64,000 nt of DNA from Actinoplanes sp. L3-i22 (GTDB lineage Bacteria; Actinomycetota; Actinomycetes; Mycobacteriales; Micromonosporaceae). Below, in pieces: positions 1 to 8,383 of this stretch; position 1 is the stretch's first letter; every line of letters begins with the position of its first letter. The notes beneath the pieces were generated by a model. The model was not told the origin of the DNA. It saw only the letters and a program-made list of their open reading frames with translations, and made no database searches. The position numbers and the translations under genes were made by a program. The DNA is taken from NCBI RefSeq assembly GCF_019704555.1, contig NZ_AP024745.1, forward strand, positions 11,459,501 to 11,523,500, given 5' to 3'.

Positions 1-388
1 TGTTCGGATAACGCGCCGAGCTCTCCGGCGCGAGCACTACCTGCGGGAGGGACAGTTGCGCGCCCGGCGGGAGCATCGCCTTCACGTTGCCACCGACGAT
101 GTTCGCCAGTTCACCGAGCGTGTCGGAGATGTCCTCCTCGCTCACCTCGTCCAGCTCCATGGCCAGGAACGCGGCCGCGGCGCGCTGGGCGGCGGCCCGG
201 GAGGACGAGTACACGATGTGCCCGCTCCACGACCCGGTGATCGATACCGAGGAATGCACCTCGGAGGGCTGGTTCTCGTCGTACGTCTGCATCAGCGGGC
301 TGACGCCCTCCGGATCCAGGTACGCCTCCCACACCTGCTCCACCATCTCAGCGAGGTCGTTCTCGTCCACCTCGACTTCGACACTCAT
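1..388 (-). CDS. cheX: CheX-like chemotaxis phosphatase, C-terminus cut by window edge
   Basis: Last visible gene of the che operon; about 129 residues are present and the C-terminus runs off the left edge. Seen: an acidic N-terminus, then SDTLGELANIVGGNVKAMLP, which matches the CheC/CheX active-site helix in which the E and N of GELAN help hydrolyse the aspartyl phosphate of CheY-P. The family resets the motor signal in the cytoplasm. Its ATG overlaps the cheY stop by 4 bp (ATGA), so translation is probably coupled to cheY. Having the phosphatase gene beside cheY fits that role. CheX rather than CheC is preferred because only one such helix is visible, but the missing C-terminus prevents certainty. 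Confidence 0.82.
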   Translation of the reverse strand, partial: MSVEVEVDENDLAEMVEQVWEAYLDPEGVSPLMQTYDENQPSEVHSSVSITGSWSGHIVYSSSRAAAQRAAAAFLAMELDEVSEEDISDTLGELANIVGGNVKAMLPPGAQLSLPQVVLAPESSARYPN

Positions 389-780
389 GAGTTCGCTCCG
401 GTTGGCACGAGGCCCAGAAGGGCCAGCTTCTCGATCATGGCGCCCTCGGTGAAGGGCTTGATCACGTACTCGTGGGCACCCGCGGCGAGCGCCCGGACGA
501 TCTGACTCTGTTCGCTCTCGGTGGTGACCATCACCAGGGTCATCTCCCGGAGGCGGGGCTCGGCCCGGGCCTTCATGACGAACTCGAGCCCGTTCATGTT
601 GGGCATGTTCCAGTCGATCAGGGCCAGTTCCGGCACCTCGGCCATATCGGCCAGCAGGTCGAGAGCTTCCTTGCCGTCGCCGGCCTCCACCGCCTCGAAG
701 CTCAGCTTCGTGACGATGCGCTTGAGGATCATGCGCATCGCGCGCGAGTCGTCGATAACCATGGCGCGCATCGGCGTCAT
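385..780 (-). CDS. cheY: Single-domain response regulator CheY
   Basis: A 131-residue receiver domain without an output domain, as expected for CheY, which carries the phosphoryl signal from CheA to the flagellar switch. The acidic pocket VIDD lies at residues 8-11, the phospho-acceptor is D56 in LIDWNMPNMNG, followed by the Thr of MVTTESE and the Lys of VIKPF. The start overlaps the cheR stop by 4 bp. A general stress receiver is the alternative, but the position between cheR and cheX makes chemotaxis the simplest reading. Confidence 0.92.
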   Translation of the reverse strand: MTPMRAMVIDDSRAMRMILKRIVTKLSFEAVEAGDGKEALDLLADMAEVPELALIDWNMPNMNGLEFVMKARAEPRLREMTLVMVTTESEQSQIVRALAAGAHEYVIKPFTEGAMIEKLALLGLVPTGANS

Positions 781-1622
781 CCCCTTCTCCCGGCGCCCGC
801 GGGCACCGCGCTACGGATTCGGTAGGCGGATGTGCGGCCGGCGGCCACCCGCTCGTAGTTGTCGTCGATCCCGATCGTCGTCTCGGCGGCGCCGAGGAAC
901 AGCCAGCCGTCGGGGCGCAGGATCTTGGCCGCGTTCTGGAGCACCTGCCGCTTGGTCGCGACGTCGAAATAGATCAGGACATTGCGCAGGAAGATCACGT
1001 CGAACGGCTGCATCGGCGGGAACGGCGCGGTCAGGCTCATGTGCTTGAACGAGACGTTCCGGCGCAGCGCCGGGATGATCCGCCAGTGCGCGCCGGCCCG
1101 CTCGAAGTACTGGACCAGTTGGGTGGCCGGCAGCCCGCGGTTCACCTCGACCTGGCTGTACTCGGCCTTCTCGGCCCGCTCGACCATCGCGGTGGAGATG
1201 TCGGTGCCCTGGATCTCGAAGGACCAGCCGGCGGGCAGCGATTCCTGCAACGTGATGGCCAGGCTGTACGCCTCCTGGCCGCTGGAGCTCGCCGCGGACC
1301 AGAAGCGCAGCTTGCGCGTGCTGGCCCGCGACTTGATCAGTTCCGGCAGCACCACGTCGGTGAGCGCCGCGAACGGCTCCCGGTCCCGGAAGAAGGACGT
1401 CTCGTTGGTGGTCAGCGCGTCGATGATCTTGCGCTGGTGCTGCGGGTTCGGGCGCTTCTGCAGGTCCGAGATGAAGTCGTTCACGTTCGGCGCCCCGACC
1501 GCCCGGGCGACCGGGATCAGCCGGGCCTCGACCAGGTACTCCTTGCCGGGCGCCAGCACGATCGACGCCTCGCGCCGCACCATGTTGGCGACGAACGTGA
1601 ACTCCGCCGAGGTGAGGGTCAT
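777..1622 (-). CDS. cheR: Chemoreceptor methyltransferase CheR
   Basis: 281 residues, the usual CheR size. CheR transfers methyl groups from S-adenosylmethionine to receptor glutamates for adaptation. Visible are the N-terminal helical domain, NETSFFRDREPF, the SAM-binding stretch RFWSAASSSGQEAYS, and DVIFLRNVLIYFD, all characteristic of CheR. The ATG overlaps the cheB stop by 4 bp and its own stop overlaps cheY. No methyl-accepting receptor gene is visible in this window, so its substrates are encoded elsewhere. Confidence 0.95.
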   Translation of the reverse strand: MTLTSAEFTFVANMVRREASIVLAPGKEYLVEARLIPVARAVGAPNVNDFISDLQKRPNPQHQRKIIDALTTNETSFFRDREPFAALTDVVLPELIKSRASTRKLRFWSAASSSGQEAYSLAITLQESLPAGWSFEIQGTDISTAMVERAEKAEYSQVEVNRGLPATQLVQYFERAGAHWRIIPALRRNVSFKHMSLTAPFPPMQPFDVIFLRNVLIYFDVATKRQVLQNAAKILRPDGWLFLGAAETTIGIDDNYERVAAGRTSAYRIRSAVPAGAGRRG

Positions 1623-2815
1623 CGCGCCACCGCCGGCGACCGACCCACCCGCACCCGGTTCAGGAGGGCGCTCGCGATCCGATCCAGAGGCAGTATCTCG
1701 TCCGCCAGACCGGCACCGACCACGGCGCCGGGCATGCCCCAGACCACCGAGCTCGCCTCGTCCTGTGCCAAGATCTCAGCGCCCGCGTCTCGAAGCACTT
1801 TCGCACCACCTCGTCCGTCTTGTCCCATTCCAGTGAGCACGGCCGCGAAGGCCGTGCCGCCGTACAGAGCCGCCACCGATCGGAACATCACGTCCACGGC
1901 GGGGCGGCAGGAGTTCTCCTGCGGTGCGGTGCTGAGCTGGGTCAGGGTCGACGTGCCCCGGCGGTTGAAGACCAGGTGGCGGTCGCCCGGCGCGATGTAG
2001 ACGGTGCCGGCCGTGAGCTCCATGCCGTCGCCGGCCTCGACCACCTTCAGCGGAATGCCGCGGTCCAGCCGCTCGGCGAACATCTTGGTGAAGACCGGCG
2101 GCATGTGCTGGGTGATCACCACCGGCACCGGCAGGTCCGCCGGCAGGCCGAGCAGCACCTTGGTGAGCGCGTCCGGCCCACCGGTCGAGGAGCCGATCGC
2201 CAGGATGTCGATCCGCCCGCTCGGACTGCGCCGCGCGGGCGCGCCGGCCGGGCGGGCCGGGGCCGGGCCGGCGGTGGCCGGACGGGCCGCTCCGGCCGGG
2301 GTGAGCCCGGGCCGGCCGGGCACCGGACCGGCACCGGGACGCGGACCGGCCGACGGGGCCGGACCGGCGGACGGTGCGGGACCGCGCGGCGGAGCGCCGG
2401 CCGGCGGGCGGCGACGCCCGCCGAGCGCCTGGATCTTCGGGACGAGCTGCTCCCGCACCGCCGCGATGGACTCCTGCACCGAGCCCACGTTGCTGGGCTT
2501 GGTGACGTAGTCGGTCGCCCCCGCGGCGAGTGCCTCCAGGGTCGCGCTGGCACCGGCGGCGGACAGCGTGCTGAACATGATCACCGGCAGTTGCGTGTGC
2601 CGTTTGCGCAGCTCACGAACGGCTTCGATGCCGTCCATCTCTGGCATCTCGATGTCCATGGTGATCACGTCGGGCTTGAGCTGGTCGATCTTGGCCTGCG
2701 CGAGCAGGCCGTTCGCCGCGGTGCCGACCACCTGAATGCCCGGCGCTTCCCCGAGAGCGTCGACGATCAGCCGACGGACCACCACGGAATCGTCGACGAC
2801 GAGAACCGAGATCAT
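1619..2815 (-). CDS. cheB: Chemotaxis methylesterase/response regulator CheB
   Basis: 398 residues. An N-terminal receiver (about 1-125, phospho-acceptor D54 in TMDIEMPEMDG) is followed by an unusually long Pro/Ala/Gly linker (about 130-200) and the methylesterase/deamidase domain. The catalytic Ser is in GSSTGG, the His in TQHMPP and the Asp in TGMGQDG. It removes receptor methyl groups when phosphorylated by CheA. The frame stays open upstream, but the ATG at 2815 is chosen because it starts the receiver fold and has GGGAG 8 bases before it. The linker is GC-rich low-complexity sequence rather than a domain. Confidence 0.95.
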   Translation of the reverse strand: MISVLVVDDSVVVRRLIVDALGEAPGIQVVGTAANGLLAQAKIDQLKPDVITMDIEMPEMDGIEAVRELRKRHTQLPVIMFSTLSAAGASATLEALAAGATDYVTKPSNVGSVQESIAAVREQLVPKIQALGGRRRPPAGAPPRGPAPSAGPAPSAGPRPGAGPVPGRPGLTPAGAARPATAGPAPARPAGAPARRSPSGRIDILAIGSSTGGPDALTKVLLGLPADLPVPVVITQHMPPVFTKMFAERLDRGIPLKVVEAGDGMELTAGTVYIAPGDRHLVFNRRGTSTLTQLSTAPQENSCRPAVDVMFRSVAALYGGTAFAAVLTGMGQDGRGGAKVLRDAGAEILAQDEASSVVWGMPGAVVGAGLADEILPLDRIASALLNRVRVGRSPAVAR

Positions 2816-2828
2816 TCGACCACTCCCT

Positions 2829-3701
2829 TCAACCGAGCCAGGCCGGACCGAGCGCCGCGACGACCGGCGCGAGCAGCCGGTGCGCCGTTGCGGTGTCCAG
2901 CAGATCGCGGACCACCAGCGCCTGAACGGCGCCGCTGAGCATGTTCCAGACCCCACCGGCCCGGTCGGCCAGAGGTATGTCGGCCGTGTCCACCGCCTGG
3001 ACCAGCAGCATCTGTGCCGCGGCCGCGGTGCGGACCCGATCGGAGAGATACGCCGCCCAGGACGCCGAGTGCACGGCGGGCGACCATCCGGCGGTGTTGC
3101 GCCGGGCGTCGTCGGCCGCGGTAGCCACCCGGGCCCGGTCCTCCGGCCGCAGCGTGCGCAACCGGTCGAGCAGGGCGGAGACGGTGTAGTGGTGCGGGCC
3201 GAGGTCGATCGGCGCACCCATCGGCAGCTTCTTCAGCGCGCCGACCCAGCCGGCCCCGAGCCGTCTGCGGGTGTCGTCGTCCAGCACCTCGCGCAGGTAG
3301 CAGCCGACCGCGGCGTCGCAGAGCAGCGCCGTCGCGGCGGACGCCTCCTCGGTCTGCCGGGCGGCCCGGCCGGTGCCCTCCCAGGTCCACGACATCACGT
3401 CATACCGAAGGCAGGTGAGCAACGCGTCGACCGAGCCGATCGGCGCCCGCTCGACCAGGGCGAGGTTGCCCGCCGGGTCGTCCTTGGACATGCCCTTGAG
3501 GTTGGGCATCCGGCGGGCGGCGCTCTCCACCTCGACCCAGAGCGGGCCCCGGACACCCTCGTCCGGGAGCCGCTCGGCGAGCAGGGGCAGGTCGTCGCGC
3601 TGCAGGCGCAGCCCGCGCAGCAGCACGTCGGCCGCCGCCGACCCGCCCGCCAGGCGGGTCAGGTCGAAGCCCAGCACGGGGGCGCTGACCAGGCTGTACA
3701 T
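2829..3701 (-). CDS. Unknown helical protein encoded inside the che operon
   Basis: 290 residues, not recognised. It overlaps the cheW stop by 1 bp (TGATG) and ends 13 bp before cheB, so it is a true operon member. Visible: no signal peptide, no transmembrane segment and no Walker, HAMP or receiver motif; the whole chain looks alpha-helical, rich in Ala and Leu, with several Trp (WVEVE, MSWTWEG, AGWVG, ASWAAY, GVWNM). A role as cytoplasmic adaptor, localisation factor or soluble sensor feeding CheA/CheW can be inferred only from position. Confidence 0.85.
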   Translation of the reverse strand: MYSLVSAPVLGFDLTRLAGGSAAADVLLRGLRLQRDDLPLLAERLPDEGVRGPLWVEVESAARRMPNLKGMSKDDPAGNLALVERAPIGSVDALLTCLRYDVMSWTWEGTGRAARQTEEASAATALLCDAAVGCYLREVLDDDTRRRLGAGWVGALKKLPMGAPIDLGPHHYTVSALLDRLRTLRPEDRARVATAADDARRNTAGWSPAVHSASWAAYLSDRVRTAAAAQMLLVQAVDTADIPLADRAGGVWNMLSGAVQALVVRDLLDTATAHRLLAPVVAALGPAWLG

Positions 3702-4138
3702 CAGTTCGTAGCGCGGTACGTATCGACCGCCTGATTGACGTCGAGGGCCAGCATCAGGCGCCCGTCCAGCTTGAACGTGCCCACCACCAGCTCCCGGGTG
3801 GGCCCGCTCAGCGTGTCCGGCGGGGGTTCGAAGGTCTCGTCGTCCAGGTCGACCACTTCACCGATCTTGTCCACGAGCAGGCTCACCGGCTCCCCGTCGC
3901 CACGCAGGATCACGTTCATCACCGGGCCCTGCAGCGCCTGCCGGGCCAGTCCGAGCTGCACCCGCAGGTCGACGGCCGCGATCACCTGACCGCGGAGGTT
4001 GAACAGGCCGCCGACGGCGGACGGTGCGAGCGGCACCGGGGTGTACTCGTTGTACGAGAGCACCTCCTGCACGGTGTGCACCTCGACCCCGAAGAGTTGC
4101 CCGTCCACCTCGAAGGTGGCGAACTGGCGACTGGCCAT
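3701..4138 (-). CDS. cheW: Chemotaxis coupling protein CheW
   Basis: 145 residues covering one complete CheW beta-barrel: FEVDGQLFGVEVHTVQEVL near the start, then GGLFNLRGQVIAAVDLR, the region that contacts receptor and CheA, and LLVDKIGEVVDL. CheW links CheA to receptor arrays at the membrane. It starts one base after the cheA stop and overlaps the following gene by 1 bp. Confidence 0.93.
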   Translation of the reverse strand: MASRQFATFEVDGQLFGVEVHTVQEVLSYNEYTPVPLAPSAVGGLFNLRGQVIAAVDLRVQLGLARQALQGPVMNVILRGDGEPVSLLVDKIGEVVDLDDETFEPPPDTLSGPTRELVVGTFKLDGRLMLALDVNQAVDTYRATN

Positions 4139-4139
4139 G

Positions 4140-6488
4140 TCAGACCTCCACCAGCATCTCGTCGCCGGCCTCGTTGTAGAAGTTCGGGTCGGCCGCGAGG
4201 ATCGCCCGGCGTACGTCGAGCAGCTCGGTGACCCGTTGCTGGATCACCGCGGTGCCGACCAGGCCGTCCTCGTCGGCGTCCCGGCGGGCCGTCGTCGAGT
4301 TCTCCGCGATGTCCACGATCCGGTCCACCACCAGGGCGACACTGCGGCCGCCCTCGCTGTAGACGACCACCGAGACGGTGTCCCCCTCCGGCTCCTCGCC
4401 GTACGCCCCGAGCAGGTGCGACAACCGCACCAGCGGCAGGATCTGGCCCCGGTACTGGACCACCTCCCGGGAGCCGGCGTGTTCGAGCCGGTCCCGCGGG
4501 AACTCCTCGAGCCGGGTGACGGTGTCGAGCGGGATCGCCACGCGGCGTTCGCCGACCGCGGTGACCAGCAGACGTTCGGTCCCACCACCGGCGGCCGTGC
4601 GCTTCTCGACGACGTTCTCGCGCTCCGAGTCGACCGCCAGGTGCGAGCGCCGGGCCAGCGAGGAGACGTCCAGGATCAGGCCGACCTTGCCGTCGCCGAG
4701 GATGGTGGCGCCGGCGTACATCCCGATGTCCTTCAGGCGCGAGTTGAGCGCCTTGACGACGACCTCCTCGGTGTTCAGCACCCGGTCCACGACCAGGCCG
4801 AACCGCCGGCCGTCGGCCTGCAGCACCATGATGTAGACGCCCTGGTCGCCGCCGACCTCGAAGCCGAGCGCCCGGTCCAGCCGGACCAGGGGCAGCAGCT
4901 TGCCGCGCAGGCGGTAGACGGGCGCGCCGGAGGCGTACTCGACCTTGGTGGTCTTGCCGTCCACGAAGACCAGCTCGAGCACCGCGACCTGGGGCACCAC
5001 GTAGCGCTGGTCGCCGCAGTCGACGGTGAGCGCCTGGATGATGGCCAGGGTCAGCGGGATGGTGAGCCGCCAGACCGTGCCCTCGCCGGGCGTCGAGTCG
5101 ACGCTCACCGCGCCGCCGATGCTCTCGATGTTGGTCTTCACCACGTCCATGCCGACGCCGCGGCCGGACACGTTGGTGACCTTGGCCGCGGTCGAGAAGC
5201 CGGGCTGGAAGACCATCGCCATGATGTCGCGCTTGTCCATGTTCGGAACCTGCTCCGGCCGGAGCAGCCCGTTCTCCACGGCCTTCTGCGCGATCCGTTC
5301 CACGTTCAGGCCGGCGCCGTCGTCGGCGACCTCGACCGCCACGTGCCCACCCTCGTGGTACGCGCGCAGCGTCAGCGTCCCGACCGGCCCCTTGCCGGTG
5401 GCGGTCCGGCGCTCCGGCTCCTCGATGCCGTGGTCGACCGCGTTGCGGACCAGGTGGGTCAGCGGGTCCTTGACCGCCTCCAGCAGGCTGCGGTCGAGCT
5501 CGGTCTCCTTGCCCTGCATGACCAGCTCGACCTGCTTGCCGAGCGAGTTGCTCAGGTCCCGGACGACTCGGGGCAGCTTCGACCAGATGTGCTCGATCGG
5601 CTGCATCCGGGTCTTCATGATGCCCTCTTGCAGCTCACTGGTGATCATGCCGAGCCGCTGCGCGCTGCGCACCAGGCCGGAGTCGCCGATCTCCATCACG
5701 CCGCGGACCAGCTGGTTCCGGGCCAGCACCAGCTCGCCGACCATGTTCAGCAGGGTGTCGAGCAGATCGACGTCGACCCGGATCGCGCTGTCCGCGATGC
5801 TCCGCTTCGGCGTCTGGGACTGCAGCGCCTCGTTGACCGCGGCCGGCTGGGCCTTCCCCTCGTCCAGCAGGATCGTGCCGAGCTTGCGCTCGTCGCCCTC
5901 GATCTGCTGCTGCAGCGCCGACGCGACGTCGGAGGACTGTGCGGCGCCGGCGTCGACCAGGATCTGGCCGAGCGGCTGCCGCTGGTCGGCGATCGGCTCG
6001 GGGGCCGGGCGGGTGGCGGCCGGCTCCTCCTCGACCGAGACCGGAGCGGCGGCCGGAGCCGCCGCGGGCGCGGCCGCGGCCGGCGCCGCGGCACCGTCGG
6101 TCGGCGCGTCCATCTGCGCCTTGATCCGGACGATCATCGTGTCGACGTCGACCTCGTCCTCGGTGCCCTTCTCCTCGATGGAGGCGAGCAGCGACCGGAC
6201 GCCGTCGATGCAGAGCAGCAGGACGGTGATGGTCTCCGGGGTGACCGGTTGAACGCCGTCCCGGAGCCGGGACAGCAACGACTCACCCGCGTGCGCCAGC
6301 TTCTCCAACCGGGAGAACGCCAGGAACCCGCTGGTGCCTTTGATCGTGTGGATCGCCCGGAAGATGCGGGAGATCAGGTCACGCGAGTCCGGTTCCTGCT
6401 CGAGGCTGACGAGATCCCGGTCGATCTGGTCCAGGTTCTCGTGCGACTCCATCAGGAATTCGCCGACGATCTCGCCAAGGTCTTCCAC
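4140..6488 (-). CDS. cheA: Chemotaxis histidine kinase CheA with two C-terminal CheW-like domains
   Basis: 782 residues from the GTG at 6488, chosen because GGAGG lies 8 bases upstream and the Hpt domain starts there; the frame stays open further 5'. Order: Hpt domain with phospho-acceptor His47 in FRAIHTIKGTSGF; an Ala/Pro linker near 130-150; a short region around 160-215 resembling type-IV-pilus-system linkers; dimerisation helices; an ATPase with the N box in LVRNAVDHG (about 345), DDGAGL and GRGVGMD; then two successive CheW-like domains (about 485-620 and 635-780). Most CheA proteins have only one such domain. The kinase phosphorylates CheY and CheB. Confidence 0.95.
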   Translation of the reverse strand: MEDLGEIVGEFLMESHENLDQIDRDLVSLEQEPDSRDLISRIFRAIHTIKGTSGFLAFSRLEKLAHAGESLLSRLRDGVQPVTPETITVLLLCIDGVRSLLASIEEKGTEDEVDVDTMIVRIKAQMDAPTDGAAAPAAAAPAAAPAAAPVSVEEEPAATRPAPEPIADQRQPLGQILVDAGAAQSSDVASALQQQIEGDERKLGTILLDEGKAQPAAVNEALQSQTPKRSIADSAIRVDVDLLDTLLNMVGELVLARNQLVRGVMEIGDSGLVRSAQRLGMITSELQEGIMKTRMQPIEHIWSKLPRVVRDLSNSLGKQVELVMQGKETELDRSLLEAVKDPLTHLVRNAVDHGIEEPERRTATGKGPVGTLTLRAYHEGGHVAVEVADDGAGLNVERIAQKAVENGLLRPEQVPNMDKRDIMAMVFQPGFSTAAKVTNVSGRGVGMDVVKTNIESIGGAVSVDSTPGEGTVWRLTIPLTLAIIQALTVDCGDQRYVVPQVAVLELVFVDGKTTKVEYASGAPVYRLRGKLLPLVRLDRALGFEVGGDQGVYIMVLQADGRRFGLVVDRVLNTEEVVVKALNSRLKDIGMYAGATILGDGKVGLILDVSSLARRSHLAVDSERENVVEKRTAAGGGTERLLVTAVGERRVAIPLDTVTRLEEFPRDRLEHAGSREVVQYRGQILPLVRLSHLLGAYGEEPEGDTVSVVVYSEGGRSVALVVDRIVDIAENSTTARRDADEDGLVGTAVIQQRVTELLDVRRAILAADPNFYNEAGDEMLVEV

Positions 6489-6612
6489 GACACCTACCTC
6501 CTGCTCGGCTTCACAGCCCTCATCGACCCCTGCTCGCGCCAACTGAGAAGACTCGTCCGGAACGCCTTTTTCCCTGGGTATCCGGCCATCGGCCCCGTAC
6601 CCGGCGAAAAGG

Positions 6613-7311
6613 TCAGGCTTCTCCGCCCGGACGGCGGTAGCGATAGCCGAACCCTCGAACCGACTCGATCGGCGATTCATCCGGATCGGACCAGCCGAGC
6701 TTGCGCCGCAGCCGCAGCACCGCGAACTTGACCCGCTCCTGGCCGATGCCGGTCGGGTCGTCCCAGGCCTGGGTCAGCAGCTGGTTCGGCGAAAGCACTG
6801 CCCCGGCATGCCGGACCAGTGCGTTGAGCAGGCGGAATTCGGTCGGCGTGAGCCGCTTCTCCTCGCCTTTGACATAGACCCGGCGCTTGGTCGGGTCCAG
6901 GTGCACCAGACCGTCGTCGTAGATCTGGCTGGCCCAGCTGTTCTGTCCGCTCGACGAGCGGCGCAACAGCGCCTCGACCCGGGCCAGCAGCTCGTTGTTC
7001 GCGAACGGCTTGGTCAGATAGTCGTCGGCCCCGCCCCGCAGGCCACGGACCTTCTCCGCCTCCTGGCCGTGCGCGGTGAGCACCAGCACCGGCACGTCCG
7101 AGACGTCCCGCAACCGCTCCAGCACCTGCCAGCCGTCCATCTCCGGCAGACCGACGTCGAGCACCACCAGATCGGGGTGCTCGGCATAGGCCTCCTTGAG
7201 ACCGGACCGGCCGTCCGCGGCGTGGGCCACCTCGTACCCGGCCCGGCTGAACAGCAGCCGCAGGGCGAGTGCGATGTCCGGGTCATCCTCGACCACGAGT
7301 AGGCGACTCAT
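6613..7311 (-). CDS. OmpR/PhoB-family response regulator upstream of cheA
   Basis: 232 residues. Receiver domain (about 1-120) with VVEDD, phospho-acceptor Asp in LVVLDVGLPEMDG, Thr in VLTAHG and Lys in LTKPF; then a winged-helix DNA-binding domain with RLTPTEFRLLNALVRH and VRGFGYRYR. ATG 7311 is preferred because the receiver begins there and GGTGAG precedes it. It lies 124 bp upstream of cheA on the same strand and has no partner kinase nearby, so it may accept phosphate from CheA or a remote kinase. It could regulate the che operon; that is inference from position. Confidence 0.9.
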   Translation of the reverse strand: MSRLLVVEDDPDIALALRLLFSRAGYEVAHAADGRSGLKEAYAEHPDLVVLDVGLPEMDGWQVLERLRDVSDVPVLVLTAHGQEAEKVRGLRGGADDYLTKPFANNELLARVEALLRRSSSGQNSWASQIYDDGLVHLDPTKRRVYVKGEEKRLTPTEFRLLNALVRHAGAVLSPNQLLTQAWDDPTGIGQERVKFAVLRLRRKLGWSDPDESPIESVRGFGYRYRRPGGEA

Positions 7312-7719
7312 CGTGTGCTCACCCTTGCCCCCAACCCGTGCTCGCGCCCGGTTTCGGGCACGGCCGATCCCCGGGCGCGATCGCGCCGGAGATTCGGTGT
7401 CTTGCCTGGCACCGCCCACATGACCGCAGGCGGGATATTCAAAGGCGCAAAAACACCATAGCGTGATGTCACGGCCTATTTACGGACAGTGACAGTTTAG
7501 GGGTAAAGGCGGTGTACACGGGCTGGTCTTCCAGGAACCGGAGACCCGAGGCCGCGGGTGGGCACGGTCCGCTTTCCGCCGCCGGGCGGCCGATCCCCTC
7601 AGGATTTCATTTCCGGTACGGCTTTTCCGCCATTCCGCGAAAGATGTGACAAGTGGCCAAGTACGGGGTCGGATATCCCTGGTGGACGAATCGCGTCCAC
7701 GCGGATCCGGGAGGAACCC
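7312..7719. other. Divergent intergenic region, no gene seen
   Basis: 408 bp between the response regulator (minus) and the CAP-domain gene (plus). The stretch 7437-7520 is distinctly AT-richer than its surroundings and is the likely site of divergent promoters. I see no convincing sigma-28 motif, operator or riboswitch. An open frame continues through 7558-7719 but lacks coding character, so the downstream start is placed at 7720. Confidence 0.5.
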
Positions 7720-8379
7720 GTGTTCGAGAAGGTGGTACGCCGCGCCTCAGTGGTCGCGGCCGCGCCCGCACTGATCGCCCTGCCCGTCGCACTGTTCGCG
7801 TTGCCGCACGCGGTGCACGCCCAGGGTCCGGTGGTCCCGGCGCGCCAGGCACCCCGAGTGATCATCACCCCGGGGCCCGAACCGGACACGTCACCCGACC
7901 CGGCGACTTCACCGGCCACCCCGGCGGCGCCGATCACCCCGAACATCGCCGCGGCCCCGGCCGGCGCGGCCACCCCGGATCCGGAGAAGGCCCGGGCACG
8001 CACGCTGATGCACCAGGTCATCCGGCTGACCAACCGGGAGCGGGCGGCGAACGGCTGCCCGAAGGTGGGGGTCGACCACGAGCTGATCGTGGCGTCCGCC
8101 GCACAGAGTTACTACATGGCGCGGACCCGGCTGTTCAGCCACGTCTGGCGGGACGGCTCCACCTTCGCGATGCGGGCGACCCGGGCCGGGTACCGCGCGC
8201 CGGCCGGCGAGAACATCGCCTGGGGCTACCCGACCGCGCCCGAGGTGATGCGGGCCTGGATGGCCAGCCCCGGGCACCGGGCGAACATCCTCAACTGCGG
8301 GGCCCGCAAGATGGGCGCGGCCATCGTCTACGCGGCGGACGGCACGCCGTACTACACCCAGACGTTCGGCTGGCGCTGA
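7720..8379 (+). CDS. Secreted CAP/SCP-domain protein (YkwD type)
   Basis: 219 residues. The GTG at 7720 is chosen because GGGAGG lies upstream and a signal peptide begins directly after it: basic FEKVVRR, a hydrophobic core, and a cleavage site after AVHA near residue 36. A Pro/Thr/Ala spacer follows, then a CAP domain (about 95-219) with AGENIAWG, HRANILNC and the closing YYTQTFGW. Bacterial CAP proteins are extracellular and of mostly unknown biochemical activity. It is transcribed away from the che operon, and its 3' end nearly touches that of murB. Confidence 0.85.
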   Translation: MFEKVVRRASVVAAAPALIALPVALFALPHAVHAQGPVVPARQAPRVIITPGPEPDTSPDPATSPATPAAPITPNIAAAPAGAATPDPEKARARTLMHQVIRLTNRERAANGCPKVGVDHELIVASAAQSYYMARTRLFSHVWRDGSTFAMRATRAGYRAPAGENIAWGYPTAPEVMRAWMASPGHRANILNCGARKMGAAIVYAADGTPYYTQTFGWR

Positions 8380-8383
8380 ACCG

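Noticed and set aside
3999..6731. 910-codon plus-strand open frame opposite cheA
   Set aside because: Low-complexity Asp/His/Arg/Leu product typical of antisense frames at 70% G+C; cheA on the other strand has all kinase motifs.
7420..7719. Cyclic di-AMP riboswitch before the CAP-domain gene
   Set aside because: Such switches often precede actinobacterial wall-protein genes, but the conserved GAACC and GGGG-containing segments do not occur in the right order.
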